Shown here one piece after another: positions 8,298 through 17,843 of a DNA stretch of 64,000 nucleotides (positions are counted from its first letter, which is position 1; every line of letters starts with the position of its first letter). Location of the stretch: contig NZ_FMYX01000006.1 in the NCBI RefSeq assembly GCF_900102675.1, positions 248,001 through 312,000 of the forward strand. Direction: 5' to 3'. The stretch is from Pseudomonas guariconensis (GTDB lineage Bacteria > Pseudomonadota > Gammaproteobacteria > Pseudomonadales > Pseudomonadaceae). The notes under the pieces were generated by a model that searched no databases, was not told the origin of the DNA, and saw nothing but the letters and a program-made list of their open reading frames with translations. Both the position numbers and the translations under genes were made by a program.

Positions 8298-8842
8298 TGT
8301 GTAAATAATCCGTTGAAACCGGAAAATGCCATGGTCATCACTCCGGCGCCGATCAGGTCGATGGGAAGGCCACGCAAAGCACTGGGGAGGTCTGAATGAT
8401 CGCTGCGCTGGCGCAGGTCATCGAACAATGCCAGGGCAAGCCAGAAGCCCAATCCACCGAATACGCCCCATCCCCACACCGCCAACCATCGATCATTCGC
8501 ATGGATGACCTGTAGCAGCAAGCCTAGCACCAGGGCGTTGCAGAGTAGCCAGGGCAGCAGGTCCTGCAATGGCCAGGTCGGCTGTATCCGCTGGAGCGCA
8601 TTGGCGATGCCCCAGCCCAGTAATAGCAACAGCGGTAGGAACAGGAACAATTGCAGGTCCTGCAGGCCCAACGCATTCAACACTTGATCATGCAAAAGCT
8701 TTCCAAGCGGCAGGCCCAAAAGCATGAGTAAGACTATGGATGCGCCGAGCAAGTGAATCCGCAGGCGAGAGACCGGCGTCCTATGCAAGATCAGGTGATT
8801 GACCAGCGCAGCGCTGACCAGAACCAAGACGTAGTCGTTCAT
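8294..8842 (-). CDS. rnfA: degenerate Rnf complex subunit A homologue
   Basis: Integral membrane protein of 182 residues that begins [19 protein letters not shown] and ends GLMTLAF-like ([13 protein letters not shown]), both matching RsxA. The family GLCPF motif after the first helix is replaced by HRTPVSR, and TNCAVLG is replaced by LCNALVLG, so the cysteines that hold the membrane [2Fe-2S] cluster are lost or moved. An ATG 30 bases upstream is in frame, but the 8842 start gives the family N-terminus. It is the first gene of the A-B-D-G-E-nth run. Confidence 0.78.
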   Translation of the reverse strand: MNDYVLVLVSAALVNHLILHRTPVSRLRIHLLGASIVLLMLLGLPLGKLLHDQVLNALGLQDLQLFLFLPLLLLLGWGIANALQRIQPTWPLQDLLPWLLCNALVLGLLLQVIHANDRWLAVWGWGVFGGLGFWLALALFDDLRQRSDHSDLPSALRGLPIDLIGAGVMTMAFSGFNGLFTQ

Positions 8843-8899
8843 GGGGATGCCGATGGCCGGGCCTGCCGTCATTATCCGGTAGGCGGCCGGGGATGGAAA

Positions 8900-8922
8900 T
8901 GCCCCGGCACTGGGCCGGGGCA
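8900..8922 (-). terminator. terminator hairpin of metG
   Basis: TGCCCCGGC (8900-8908) pairs with GCCGGGGCA (8914-8922); on the minus strand it is followed by TTTCC. It lies 13 bases after the metG stop. Confidence 0.65.
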
Positions 8923-8935
8923 GAAACGCGGACGC

Positions 8936-10975
8936 TTACTTGATGCGCTGGCCAGGCTTGGCGCCGCTGTCAGGGCTGAGCAGGTAGATCTCTTCGCCAC
9001 CCGGGCCGGCCGCCATGACCATGCCTTCGGACACGCCAAAGCGCATTTTCCGTGGCTTGAGGTTGGCGACCATCATGGTCAGACGGCCTTCGAGCTTGGC
9101 CGGGTCAGGATAGGCCGATTTGATACCGGAGAACACGTTGCGACGCTCGTCGCCAATGTCCAGGGTCAGGCGCAGGAGCTTGTCGGCCCCTTCCACGGCC
9201 TCAGCTTTGACGATCAGCGCCACGCGCAGATCGACCGCGGCAAAAGTGTCGAACTCGATTTCTGGCGACAGCGGGTCTTTGGTCAGCTCACCGTTGCCTG
9301 CCGGGACCGGGGATTGGGTGGCAGCCAGGTCTTCCTTGCTGGCGGCGATCATGGCTTCGACCTTAGCAGGCTCGATGCGGCTCATCAGCGCCTTGAATGG
9401 GTTGAGCTTGTGGTTTTCCAGGCGCGACAGGTGGTCATTCCAGGTCAGCGGCGCGACGTTGAGGAAGGCCTCGGCATCGGCAGCCAGCAGCGGCAGCACA
9501 GGCTTGAGGAAGATCACCAGTTGGCGGAACAGGTTGATCCCCTGGGCGCAGATGGCCTGGACCTCGTCCTGCTTGCCTTCCTGCTTGGCCAGGGACCAGG
9601 GGGCCTTGTCGGCAATCCAAGCGTTGGCGCGGTCGGCCAGTGCCATGATTTCACGCATGGCGCGGGAGAAATCACGGTTCTCGTAAGCTTCGGCGATCGA
9701 CGGCGCAGCCGCGAGGAAGGCCTCGCTCAGTTCGGGTGCGGCATCGCCGGCGACCAGGACGCCCTCGTTGCCCTTGTGCACGAAGCCTGCGCAGCGGCTG
9801 GCGATGTTGACCACTTTGCCGACCAGGTCGGAGTTGACCTTCTGCACGAAGTCGTCGAGGTTCAAGTCCAGGTCGTCGACGCCACGGCCCAGCTTGGAGG
9901 CGTAGTAGTAGCGCAGGTACTCGGGGGCCAGGTGGTCCAGGTAGGTACGCGCCTTGATGAAGGTGCCGCGCGACTTGGACATCTTCGCGCCGTTGACGGT
10001 CAGGTAACCGTGCACGTTGATGCCGGTCGGCTTGCGGAAGCCCGCGCCTTCGAGCATGGCCGGCCAGAACAGGGCGTGGAAGTTGACGATGTCCTTGCCG
10101 ATGAAGTGGTACAGCTCGGCCTTGGAGTCTTCTTTCCAGAACGCGTCGAAGTCCAGTTCCGGACGACGCGCGCAGAGGTTCTTGAAACTGGCCATGTAGC
10201 CGATCGGCGCATCCAGCCAGACGTAGAAGTACTTGCCGGGTTCGCCTGGAATCTCGAAGCCGAAGTACGGCGCATCACGGGAGATGTCCCACTCCTGAAG
10301 GCCCGAATCCAACCACTCGGCGAGTTTGTTCGAGACCGCTTCCTGCAGGGTGCCGCTGCGGGTCCACTGCTGCAGCATGGCCTGGAAATCCGGGAGCTTG
10401 AAGAAGAAGTGCTGGGAGTCGCGCAGCTCCGGCGTGGCGCCGGAGATTGCCGATTTTGGGTTCTTCAGCTCGGTGGGTGCGTAAGTGGCGCCGCATTTTT
10501 CGCAGTTGTCGCCGTACTGGTCTTCGGCCGCACACTTGGGGCAGGTGCCCTTGATGAAGCGGTCGGCCAGGAACATGCCTTTCTCGGGGTCGTAATACTG
10601 GGTGACCGAACGGGTGGCGATGTGGCCGGCGTCGCGCAGGCGGGTGTAGATCAGGCTCGACAGCTCGCGGTTTTCTTCGCAGTGGGTCGAATGGAAGTTG
10701 TCGAAGTCGACCAGGAAGTCGGCGAAGTCGCTGCTGTGCTCGGCCTGGACATTGGCGATCAGTTGTTCGGGTGTGATGCCTTCCTTTTCGGCACGCAGCA
10801 TGATGGCCGAGCCGTGGGCGTCGTCGGCGCAGACATAGATGCACTGGTTGCCGCGCAGCTTCTGGAAGCGCACCCACATGTCCGTCTGGATGTACTCGAG
10901 CATATGGCCAAGGTGGATTGAACCGTTGGCATAGGGCAGGGCGCTGGTGACGAGAATCTGGCGTGGCTCGGACAT
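8936..10975 (-). CDS. metG: methionyl-tRNA synthetase
   Basis: Charges tRNA-Met. The 679-residue protein has the class I signature [11 protein letters not shown] (about 14-24), a zinc knuckle with paired cysteines ([18 protein letters not shown], about 145-163), the KMSKS motif in GAKMSKSRG, and a C-terminal EMAPII/Trbp111-type tRNA-binding domain (about 570-679) ending [20 protein letters not shown] longer frame reaches 11071, but [18 protein letters not shown] is the standard start. It is divergent from apbC, as in P. aeruginosa. Confidence 0.98.
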   Translation of the reverse strand: MSEPRQILVTSALPYANGSIHLGHMLEYIQTDMWVRFQKLRGNQCIYVCADDAHGSAIMLRAEKEGITPEQLIANVQAEHSSDFADFLVDFDNFHSTHCEENRELSSLIYTRLRDAGHIATRSVTQYYDPEKGMFLADRFIKGTCPKCAAEDQYGDNCEKCGATYAPTELKNPKSAISGATPELRDSQHFFFKLPDFQAMLQQWTRSGTLQEAVSNKLAEWLDSGLQEWDISRDAPYFGFEIPGEPGKYFYVWLDAPIGYMASFKNLCARRPELDFDAFWKEDSKAELYHFIGKDIVNFHALFWPAMLEGAGFRKPTGINVHGYLTVNGAKMSKSRGTFIKARTYLDHLAPEYLRYYYASKLGRGVDDLDLNLDDFVQKVNSDLVGKVVNIASRCAGFVHKGNEGVLVAGDAAPELSEAFLAAAPSIAEAYENRDFSRAMREIMALADRANAWIADKAPWSLAKQEGKQDEVQAICAQGINLFRQLVIFLKPVLPLLAADAEAFLNVAPLTWNDHLSRLENHKLNPFKALMSRIEPAKVEAMIAASKEDLAATQSPVPAGNGELTKDPLSPEIEFDTFAAVDLRVALIVKAEAVEGADKLLRLTLDIGDERRNVFSGIKSAYPDPAKLEGRLTMMVANLKPRKMRFGVSEGMVMAAGPGGEEIYLLSPDSGAKPGQRIK

Positions 10976-11136
10976 GGTGGCTCGGCTACTTAATCTGGCG
11001 ACAGGATGGAAAAATAAAGATGATCGGCAACTATAAAGGGCTGACGAATATATTTCACCCCAAGGACGCATCTGCTGACGATTGACGGGTTAGCATAGGC
11101 ACCTGTTCGATCTAAAGCCTGCCAATGGGAGCCTCC

Positions 11137-12231
11137 ATGAGTGCCGTCACACGTGCCGCCGTCGAAGGCGTGCTTCGCCAGTACACCGACCCCTATCTGA
11201 ACCAGGATCCGGTCAGCGCCGGTTGCGTGCGCGCTATCGATATCCAGGGCGGCCAGGTCAATGTGCAGTTGCAGTTGGGCTATGCGGCCGGGCTGTTCAA
11301 GAATGGCTGGGCGCAGGTGCTGGGCACGGCCATCGAGAACCTGGACGGCGTCACGGCCGCACAAGTGTCCGTCGAGTGCGTGGTCGTGGCGCACAAGGCC
11401 CAGGCTCAGGTCCCGGCCATGGCCAACGTCAAGAACATCATCGCCGTGGCCTCGGGCAAGGGCGGGGTGGGCAAGTCCACCACCGCTGCCAACTTGGCCC
11501 TGGCCCTGGCCCGCGAAGGCGCCCGGGTCGGCATCCTGGACGCCGATATCTATGGCCCGAGCCAAGGTGTCATGTTCGGCATCGCCGAGGGTACCCGCCC
11601 TCAGATCCGCGAGCAGAAGTGGTTTGTACCGATCAAGGCGCACGGCGTGGAAGTCATGTCGATGGCCTTCCTCACCGATGACAATACCCCGATGGTCTGG
11701 CGCGGCCCGATGGTTTCCGGCGCGCTGCTGCAACTGGTGACCCAGACTGCCTGGGATAACCTGGACTATCTGGTGATCGACATGCCGCCTGGCACCGGCG
11801 ACATCCAGTTGACTCTGGCGCAGAAAGTGCCGGTGGCAGGTTCCGTGATCGTCACCACCCCGCAGGATCTGGCGCTGCTGGATGCGAAGAAGGGCGTGGA
11901 GATGTTCCGCAAGGTGAACATTCCGGTGCTGGGTGTGGTGGAAAACATGGCCGTGCACATCTGCTCGAATTGCGGTCATGCCGAGCATTTGTTCGGCGAG
12001 GGGGGCGGGGAGAAGCTCGCCGCTCAGTATGGCGTCGACCTGCTGGCCTCGCTGCCCCTGTCGATGTTGATCCGCGAGCAGGCCGACAACGGCAAGCCGA
12101 CCGCCATTGCCGAGCCGGAAAGTCAGATCGCCATGGTCTACCAGGAATTGGCCCGCCAGGTAGGGGCGCGGATCGTGCTGCAGGAAGCTGCGGCGCCTGC
12201 GATGCCGAACATCACCATCAGCGAGGACTGA
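11137..12231 (+). CDS. apbC: iron-sulfur cluster carrier protein ApbC (Mrp)
   Basis: Cytosolic P-loop ATPase that carries [4Fe-4S] clusters to target proteins. The 364 residues have an N-terminal MIP18/DUF59 domain (about 5-85), then the deviant Walker A SGKGGVGKST (about 106-115), the segment GILDADIYGPSQG, and the cluster-binding CSNC near residue 275. An ATG at 11125 lies 12 bases upstream in frame, but GGGAG between the two points to 11137. It is divergent from metG and ends in a terminator shared with the cold-shock gene. Confidence 0.95.
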   Translation: MSAVTRAAVEGVLRQYTDPYLNQDPVSAGCVRAIDIQGGQVNVQLQLGYAAGLFKNGWAQVLGTAIENLDGVTAAQVSVECVVVAHKAQAQVPAMANVKNIIAVASGKGGVGKSTTAANLALALAREGARVGILDADIYGPSQGVMFGIAEGTRPQIREQKWFVPIKAHGVEVMSMAFLTDDNTPMVWRGPMVSGALLQLVTQTAWDNLDYLVIDMPPGTGDIQLTLAQKVPVAGSVIVTTPQDLALLDAKKGVEMFRKVNIPVLGVVENMAVHICSNCGHAEHLFGEGGGEKLAAQYGVDLLASLPLSMLIREQADNGKPTAIAEPESQIAMVYQELARQVGARIVLQEAAAPAMPNITISED

Positions 12232-12257
12232 CCCGCAGGACCGACAGTTTGCTTCAC

Positions 12258-12312
12258 GGGTAAACCCGCTCCCGCCGCTGTGGTAGCGGGTTCAATCCGC
12301 GAAGAAGCCTGC
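12258..12312. repeat. REP-like palindrome (variant)
   Basis: ACCCGCT...AGCGGGT forms a hairpin (12263-12290), followed by CGCGAAGAAGCCTGC. The end resembles the GAAGCCTGCG core of the repeats near 25050, 44020 and 49620. It lies between apbC and its terminator. Confidence 0.45.
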
Positions 12313-12331
12313 AAATTTCTGCGTCAGGCAT

Positions 12332-12361
12332 AAAAAAACCCGCCATATGGCGGGTTTTTTT
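12332..12361. terminator. bidirectional terminator, apbC / cold-shock gene
   Basis: ACCCGCC-ATAT-GGCGGGT with seven A residues on the left and seven T residues on the right, so it can stop transcription from both convergent genes. Confidence 0.9.
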
Positions 12362-12378
12362 GAAGCGCGAAAGAAGGA

Positions 12379-12591
12379 TTAACCTTCGATGCGAACTTCT
12401 TCAGCCTGCATACCTTTCTGGCCGCGGGTAGCGACGAAAGTAACAGCCTGGCCTTCTTTCAGGGTTTTGAAGCCGTCAGCCTGGATGGCCTTGAAGTGTA
12501 CGAACAGATCGTCACCCGACTGAGGGGTGATGAAGCCGTAGCCCTTCTCATCGTTGAACCACTTGACGGTACCGGATTGGCGGTTGGACAT
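12379..12591 (-). CDS. cold-shock domain protein (CspA family)
   Basis: A 70-residue single cold-shock domain that binds single-stranded RNA or DNA. The RNP1 motif KGYGFITP and RNP2 motif DLFVHF are intact; the protein starts [27 protein letters not shown] is well placed before the ATG. The frame extends upstream without support. About 330 bases separate it from dcd, enough for the long 5' leader usual in this family; I could not fix a promoter there. Confidence 0.95.
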   Translation of the reverse strand: MSNRQSGTVKWFNDEKGYGFITPQSGDDLFVHFKAIQADGFKTLKEGQAVTFVATRGQKGMQAEEVRIEG

Positions 12592-12917
12592 GGTATGTCT
12601 CCTTGGACAAAGTAGATTTCGGCACAGGAACACCCTGGCCGGGACTGAGTGCAAAGAGAGCGGAAAATTCAGCGATGGGCCGATAGGAATCGTGCATCAA
12701 ACAGAGATTCTCGGTGTCACGTGCAGCACAGTGGCGCCACCTTAACCCACTTTCCCCGACCTGCCAATGGTCAATGACGGCTTTGTCGAAAATCGGATCG
12801 GCGGCGGCTGCAGCTCCCGTCCGGCGCGGGATTGCGGGATGGAACTTTGCCGTAGCCGCCGGGACCGGTAAGATGCGCGTCTCGTTTTTCACCTAGCACT
12901 TTCAGGACACTCCCGCC
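12592..12917. other. intergenic region between cold-shock gene and dcd
   Basis: About 325 bases between two divergent genes. It must hold both promoters and probably the long untranslated leader of the cold-shock gene. I see no good -35/-10 pair, no RNA gene and no convincing reading frame. Confidence 0.4.
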
Positions 12918-13484
12918 ATGAGCATCAAATCGGACAAGTGGATTCGCCGCATGGCGCAGGAACACGGCATGATCGAACCGTTCGTCGAGCGCCAGGTGCG
13001 CGGCGGCGAGGACAGCCGAGTCATTTCCTTCGGCGTGTCCAGCTACGGCTACGACGTGCGCTGCGCCGATGAATTCAAGGTCTTCACCAACATCAATTCG
13101 GCCACTGTCGACCCGAAAAACTTCGACGCCGGCAGCTTCGTCGACGTCAAGAGCGACGTGTGCATCATTCCTCCGAACTCCTTCGCCCTGGCCCGCACCG
13201 TCGAGTACTTCCGCATTCCGCGCAATGTGCTGACCATCTGCCTGGGCAAGAGCACCTACGCGCGTTGCGGCATCATCGTCAACGTCACGCCGCTGGAACC
13301 GGAGTGGGAGGGTCACGTGACCCTGGAGTTCTCCAATACCACCACCTTGCCGGCGAAGATCTATGCCAATGAAGGCGTGGCGCAGATGCTCTTCCTCGAA
13401 TCCGATGAGGAGTGCGAAGTGTCCTACAAGGATCGCGGTGGTAAATACCAAGGGCAGCGCGGCGTCACCCTGCCACGCACCTGA
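12918..13484 (+). CDS. dcd: dCTP deaminase
   Basis: Converts dCTP to dUTP, the main route to dTMP in enteric-type bacteria. The 188-residue length is standard. Recognisable segments are [20 protein letters not shown], the trimer active-site piece [18 protein letters not shown], and [17 protein letters not shown] at the C-terminus. CAGGACACTCCC precedes the ATG. It follows apbC and the cold-shock gene in the usual pseudomonad order. Confidence 0.97.
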   Translation: MSIKSDKWIRRMAQEHGMIEPFVERQVRGGEDSRVISFGVSSYGYDVRCADEFKVFTNINSATVDPKNFDAGSFVDVKSDVCIIPPNSFALARTVEYFRIPRNVLTICLGKSTYARCGIIVNVTPLEPEWEGHVTLEFSNTTTLPAKIYANEGVAQMLFLESDEECEVSYKDRGGKYQGQRGVTLPRT

Positions 13485-13581
13485 GGCGACGAGCGCGGGG
13501 AATTCCTCGTCCGCCAGGCACTCCAATGGCTAGAACGATCCGGTGCGCATGACGCGCATCGGGCATCGCCGGGAGCCGCCA

Positions 13582-13812
13582 ATGAAACTTCACCCCGCAA
13601 TCAGTGCGAAGCTCGCCGTCCTGCAGCCCAACCAGATAGGGCTGCTGGCTTGGTCATTGCTGGCGCACCCTTCAACGCCCGTACAAGCCGGTGGCGTACC
13701 CCATCAGCCCGACCCCGACACACCTCAGCCCCCGGATCCTGGCGAGTCGCCACCCATGGAGCCGGGAGAGCCGACCTTGCCTGACGAACCACCTCCTTCG
13801 CCGGTGGCCTGA
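13582..13812 (+). CDS. hypothetical small Pro-rich protein
   Basis: I do not recognise this 76-residue protein. It starts MKLHPAISAKLAVLQPNQIG after a well-placed GGGAG. The second half is strongly enriched in Pro, Asp and Glu (repeats of the kind PDPGESPP and PGEPTLPDEPP), so it is probably disordered. It has no clear signal peptide. The frame begins at 13543, but the ribosome-binding site favours 13582. Confidence 0.55.
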   Translation: MKLHPAISAKLAVLQPNQIGLLAWSLLAHPSTPVQAGGVPHQPDPDTPQPPDPGESPPMEPGEPTLPDEPPPSPVA

Positions 13813-13833
13813 GGGCCAGCCAGCACGACGGGC

Positions 13834-14949
13834 TCAGTTGGCCAGCAGGTAACCGCTGCGACAGACCTGCTCGCCCGCCACGTGGGCGACGACCATGCCC
13901 GCTGTGGCCATGCGCCTGACGCTGCGTGCATAAAGGAGGCCAGGCTGGGTATTGCGCACCGCGGTCACCCGGTCGTTCAGCGGATCGATGACTTCCGCGA
14001 TCAGCTCGCCCGCCTCCAGGTATTGGCCGGGTGTCGCGTGGAAGACCAACAGCCCGCCCAACGGCGCCACCACAGGCTCCACGGCGGCCAGCGGCGTTGC
14101 CGGGTACGCCAATGGCGGCAGGGCGGGCGCTTCTCCTGAAATCACCCCAGCATGGGTCAGGAAATTGAGTATCCCTTGGCAATCCTGAGTGGCTAGGTCG
14201 TGGCTGACATCTGCCTGCCCGCGTAGCTCGACAGTCACAGAGAAACTGCCCAGAGGGATGGGGAACTGCTTGCCAAAACGTTGCTGCAACTGCCACCACA
14301 CCAGGCTGAAGCATTCATCGAAAGACTGGCCGCCGGAGTCCGTGGCCAGCAGGCTGGCCTGCACGCCCAGATAGCGGGCCAGCGGCTCTACCTGATCCCA
14401 GGCCTCCGGTGTGGTGTACAGATGCTCCACGGCCTCGAAGTCGCAATGCAGGTCCAAAACCATATCGGCATCGCACGCCAGGCGTTGCAGGGTCAGGCGC
14501 TGGGATTGCAGTGGGGTGCGCGCGGGATGCGCATCCAGGCCCCGGCGCAGGTACTCGCGGATCAGCTCCAGGTTGTGCGAAGGATCGTGGGTCAGATGGC
14601 CCTCGATCTGATCGCCGATACTGTCGGACAAATCAACGAAGTTGCGGTTGAAGTTTTCGCCACTTTGCAGCTCGAAGCGCCCCAAGGGCGCGTCCAGGAG
14701 CACCTGTTCCAGGCCCACGGGGTTGGCCACCGGAACGAGGATGATCTCGCGTTGCAGCCGCCCGTCCTGTTCCAGCTCCAGCAAACGGCGCTTCAGGTGC
14801 CAGGCCACCAGCATGCCGGGTAGCTCGTCGGCATGCAGTGACGCCTGGATGTACACCTTGCCACCGCCGCGAGGGCCGAAGTGGAAGCTATGAAGCTGGC
14901 GGGCAATGCCCGGGACAGGGGACAGCAGGTCGTGGGTCGAATGATGCAT
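13834..14949 (-). CDS. succinylglutamate desuccinylase/aspartoacylase family zinc hydrolase
   Basis: A 371-residue M14-like zinc amidohydrolase. The N-terminal domain shows the zinc motif HADE in IQASLHADELPGML and the third ligand in VLDLHCDFEAV. The C-terminal about 90 residues form the beta-barrel domain of this subgroup (LVFHATPGQYLEAGELIAEV). It is not AstE: it is longer and not in an arginine-succinyl cluster. The substrate is unknown; related enzymes remove acyl groups from amino acids. MHHSTHDLL at 14949 is preferred to the in-frame ATG at 15024, which would add an unlikely N-terminus. Confidence 0.85.
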   Translation of the reverse strand: MHHSTHDLLSPVPGIARQLHSFHFGPRGGGKVYIQASLHADELPGMLVAWHLKRRLLELEQDGRLQREIILVPVANPVGLEQVLLDAPLGRFELQSGENFNRNFVDLSDSIGDQIEGHLTHDPSHNLELIREYLRRGLDAHPARTPLQSQRLTLQRLACDADMVLDLHCDFEAVEHLYTTPEAWDQVEPLARYLGVQASLLATDSGGQSFDECFSLVWWQLQQRFGKQFPIPLGSFSVTVELRGQADVSHDLATQDCQGILNFLTHAGVISGEAPALPPLAYPATPLAAVEPVVAPLGGLLVFHATPGQYLEAGELIAEVIDPLNDRVTAVRNTQPGLLYARSVRRMATAGMVVAHVAGEQVCRSGYLLAN

Positions 14950-15056
14950 GGTGGTCCTGGCTGAAGTGGCGAATACGGTCTGCGATGACAGTCGGCAGAA
15001 AGATAGAAGCATAACTTCTGCCATTGCGCAGCCTCCTTGCGCGGGTTTGCCCGCAC

Positions 15057-16715
15057 TCAGGCAAGCAAGGCCTGCAAGGTGGCCAGGTCGTCGGCTTCTT
15101 GCACAGGTTTGTCATGGCGCCAGCGCAGCATGCGCGGAAAGCGCACCGCGATGCCGCTCTTGTGGCGTTTGGACAAGGCAATACCCTCGAAGCCCAGCTC
15201 GAACACCAGTGTCGGGGTCACACTGCGCACCGGGCCGAAGGTTTCCACCGTAGTCTTGCGGATGATGGCGTCGACTTGGCGCATTTCTGCATCGCTCAGT
15301 CCGGAATACGCCTTGGCGAAAGGCACCAGGGTGCGTCCGGGAGTCCCCGGTGGCCCGTCCCAGACGGCAAAGGTGTAATCGCTGTACAGGCTGGCACGAC
15401 GGCCATGACCGCGCTGGGCGTAGATCAACACGGCATCGACGCTGAAAGGATCGATCTTCCACTTCCACCACAGGCCCATGTCTTTGGTGCGGCCCACGCC
15501 ATAGAGGGCATCGCGCTGCTTGAGCATCAGACCTTCGACGCCCAGACTGCGTGACTGCTCGCGCTGGCGGGCGAGGTCATGCCAGTCGCTGCCCTGTAGC
15601 AACGGTGACAACAGCACCGGGGCCAGTGGGTACTGCTGCGTCAGGTGTTGCAGTTGGGCCCGACGTTCATGTTGAGGCCGGTTGCGCCAATCTTCACCCT
15701 GCCATTCGAGCAGGTCATAGGCTTGCAGCACCACCGGCGCCTCGGTGAGCAACTTCTTGCCCAGCGTCTTGCGGCCCAAGCGCTGTTGCAGCAGGGCGAA
15801 AGGTTGCACGGCGACATCGCCGGCTTGGCTGCCCGGTTTCCAGACCAGGATTTCACCATCGAGCACTACACCGTCAGGCAAAGTGGTGGCCAGGCTGTGC
15901 AGTTCCGGAAAGCGCTCGGTGACCAGTTCCTCTCCCCGCGACCATATCCACAGCTGGCCATCGCGCTTGACCACCTGTGCGCGAATGCCATCCCACTTCC
16001 ACTCCGCCTGCCAGGCAGACACCGAGCCGAGCAACGTCTCGAACTGCTCGACGGGAGCCTGCAGCGCGTGGGCGAGGAAGAACGGGTAGGGCTGGCCGCC
16101 GCGTTGGCGATGTTCGTCGGCAGATTCGGCGGCGATCAGCTGCAGGTAGTCTTGCGCCGTCGGGCGGTGGCTGAGATCGGTATAGCCCACCAGACGCTGC
16201 GCCACGCGTTTGGCATCCAGACCGGCGAGCTGGGCCAGGGCGCGGGTCACCAGCAGTTTGGACACCCCGACGCGCAAGCTGCCGGTGATAAGTTTCAGGC
16301 ATAGCATCAAACCGGGCCGATCCAGCTGCGACCACAAGCCTGGCAGGCGTTGACGGATGGTTTCCGGCGGTAGGCCGCGCAGGGGCAGCAGGTGCTCCTC
16401 GACCCAAAAGGCCAGTCCCTCGTCATTGCCATGCGGGTTGTCCGGGAGCACCAGGGAAATAGTCTCTGCCAGATCGCCCACAGCCTGGTAGCTTTCTTCG
16501 AACAGCCAGTCGGGCAAGTGCGAAAGTTCAAGGGTGAGCTCGCGCAGCAGACGGGTAGGGACCATTTGCCGCGGACGGCCGCCGGCCAGGAAGTACACGG
16601 CCCAGGCTGCATCCTCGGCAGGTGCGTCTGCGAAGTAGTCGCGCAGAGCCTCGAGCTTGGCATTGCTGGATGTGGTCGCGTCCAGGCGCAGATAGAGCTC
16701 GGCGAAGGTCTTCAT
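15057..16715 (-). CDS. ATP-dependent DNA ligase (Lhr/exonuclease-associated type)
   Basis: Seals DNA nicks with ATP. In the 552 residues the N-terminal about 200 form a DNA-binding domain, then the adenylyltransferase domain has motif I KWDG with the AMP-accepting Lys240, motif III DGVVLDGEIL, motif IV EGLMLKQRDALY, and motif V WWKWKIDP. An OB-fold follows and ends near residue 540. The frame extends to 16955, but MKTFAELYLRLD is the family start and overlaps the stop of the exonuclease gene by 4 bases. In P. putida such a ligase is described in a repair cluster with Lhr helicase and the MPE endonuclease; neither is adjacent here. Confidence 0.93.
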   Translation of the reverse strand: MKTFAELYLRLDATTSSNAKLEALRDYFADAPAEDAAWAVYFLAGGRPRQMVPTRLLRELTLELSHLPDWLFEESYQAVGDLAETISLVLPDNPHGNDEGLAFWVEEHLLPLRGLPPETIRQRLPGLWSQLDRPGLMLCLKLITGSLRVGVSKLLVTRALAQLAGLDAKRVAQRLVGYTDLSHRPTAQDYLQLIAAESADEHRQRGGQPYPFFLAHALQAPVEQFETLLGSVSAWQAEWKWDGIRAQVVKRDGQLWIWSRGEELVTERFPELHSLATTLPDGVVLDGEILVWKPGSQAGDVAVQPFALLQQRLGRKTLGKKLLTEAPVVLQAYDLLEWQGEDWRNRPQHERRAQLQHLTQQYPLAPVLLSPLLQGSDWHDLARQREQSRSLGVEGLMLKQRDALYGVGRTKDMGLWWKWKIDPFSVDAVLIYAQRGHGRRASLYSDYTFAVWDGPPGTPGRTLVPFAKAYSGLSDAEMRQVDAIIRKTTVETFGPVRSVTPTLVFELGFEGIALSKRHKSGIAVRFPRMLRWRHDKPVQEADDLATLQALLA

Positions 16716-17725
16716 GTGCCAGCCTCGGTGTCGGTCTCGTCCTCGTCGCCGTATTCGGTAGCGAAGGCGCGGGCATCGAGGCCCTGTTCGTTGAGGTAGC
16801 GCACCAACACATCGACCGAGCCGTGAGTGACCATCACCCGCTCGGCGCCGGTCTGCTCGATCGCCCATAGCAGCCCCGGCCAATCGGCATGATCGGAGAG
16901 CACGAATCCGCGGTCCACGCCGCGGCGTCGTCGGGTGCCGCGCAGGCGCATCCAACCGCTGGCCAAGGCGTCACTGTAATCGCCGAAGCGCTTCATCCAA
17001 CTGCTACCGGCCGCCGAAGGCGGAGCCAGCACCAGGGCCTGGCGCAACATCGGATCGTTGCGGGGGATGTCGCCTGCATAGTGCGTCGGGGCCAGGTGCA
17101 CGCCCGCTTCCCGATAGACGCGGTTCAGAGGTTCCATCGCGCCATGGACCAGAATTGGGCCGGCGTGCGGGTCCAAGCCGTGGAGGATCCGCTGGGCCTT
17201 TCCGAAGGCATAGCAGAACAGCACGCTGGTTTTGCCCTGTTCACGATTGGCCCGCCACCAGGCATCGATCTGCGCCATCACCTCGGCCTGAGGTTGCCAG
17301 CGGTAGATCGGCAGGCCGAAAGTCGACTCACTGATGAAGGTATGGCAGCGCACCGGCTCGAACGCAGCGCAGGTGCCGTCCGGCTCGATCTTGTAATCTC
17401 CCGAGGCGACCCAGACCTCGCCTCGGTATTCCAGGCGCACCTGGCCCGAGCCGAGCACGTGGCCAGCGGGGTGAAAACTCAAGGTCACGCCCCGGTGTTC
17501 GAGGCGTTCGCCATAGGCAAGCGTCTGCAGCTGGATGTCCGGCCCCAATCGGCTGCGCAGGATGCCTGCACCGGGGGCGGCGGTCAGGTAATGGTGATTG
17601 CCGGGCCGGGCGTGATCGCCGTGGCCGTGGGTAATCACTGCGCGGTCCACCGGGCGCCACGGGTCGATGTAGAAATCACCGGGCGGGCAATAGAGGCCTT
17701 CGGGGCGGGCGATGACGAGATCCAT
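16712..17725 (-). CDS. ligase-associated DNA exonuclease (metallo-beta-lactamase fold)
   Basis: A 337-residue nuclease of the MBL/beta-CASP type, made as a pair with the downstream ligase. It starts MDLVIARPEGLYCPPGDFYI and has the metal motif HGHGDH (His33, His35, Asp37, His38), with SDHADWPGL and VMVTHGSVDVLVRYL near the C-terminus. The family is annotated either as ligase-associated exonuclease or as mRNA 3'-end processing factor. The overlap with the ligase start implies translational coupling and a shared repair role. Confidence 0.9.
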   Translation of the reverse strand: MDLVIARPEGLYCPPGDFYIDPWRPVDRAVITHGHGDHARPGNHHYLTAAPGAGILRSRLGPDIQLQTLAYGERLEHRGVTLSFHPAGHVLGSGQVRLEYRGEVWVASGDYKIEPDGTCAAFEPVRCHTFISESTFGLPIYRWQPQAEVMAQIDAWWRANREQGKTSVLFCYAFGKAQRILHGLDPHAGPILVHGAMEPLNRVYREAGVHLAPTHYAGDIPRNDPMLRQALVLAPPSAAGSSWMKRFGDYSDALASGWMRLRGTRRRRGVDRGFVLSDHADWPGLLWAIEQTGAERVMVTHGSVDVLVRYLNEQGLDARAFATEYGDEDETDTEAGT

Positions 17726-17793
17726 AGGCGTGCCGGTTGGCTAAGGGCTTGTAACCTCAGAGCACGACAGGGTCACGGAAGTTCTTGGTGAAG

Positions 17794-17828
17794 GAACCGC
17801 GAGCGTCCAACGGCGGACGTCGCGGTTC
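17794..17828 (-). terminator. hairpin downstream of the acylase gene
   Basis: GAACCGCGAGCGTCC pairs with GGACGTCGCGGTTC (one bulged base) around a 6-base loop; it lies 16 bases after the acylase stop. There is no strong T-run, so termination is probable only. Confidence 0.5.
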
Positions 17829-17843
17829 AAAGGGGGCTTGCGA

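Noticed and set aside
8753..10921. Open frame of 722 codons on the plus strand opposite metG
   Set aside because: It is the mirror frame of a clear methionyl-tRNA synthetase; such long antisense frames are common in GC-rich genomes. It has no ribosome-binding site and no recognisable domain.
15057..16955. N-terminal extension of the ligase by 80 residues
   Set aside because: The extra residues are Arg-rich, low in similarity to any ligase and overlap the exonuclease gene; the MKTFAELYL start fits the family and the 4-base overlap.
16889..17791. Open frame of 300 codons opposite the exonuclease gene
   Set aside because: Opposite to intact HxHxDH nuclease motifs; no features of its own.
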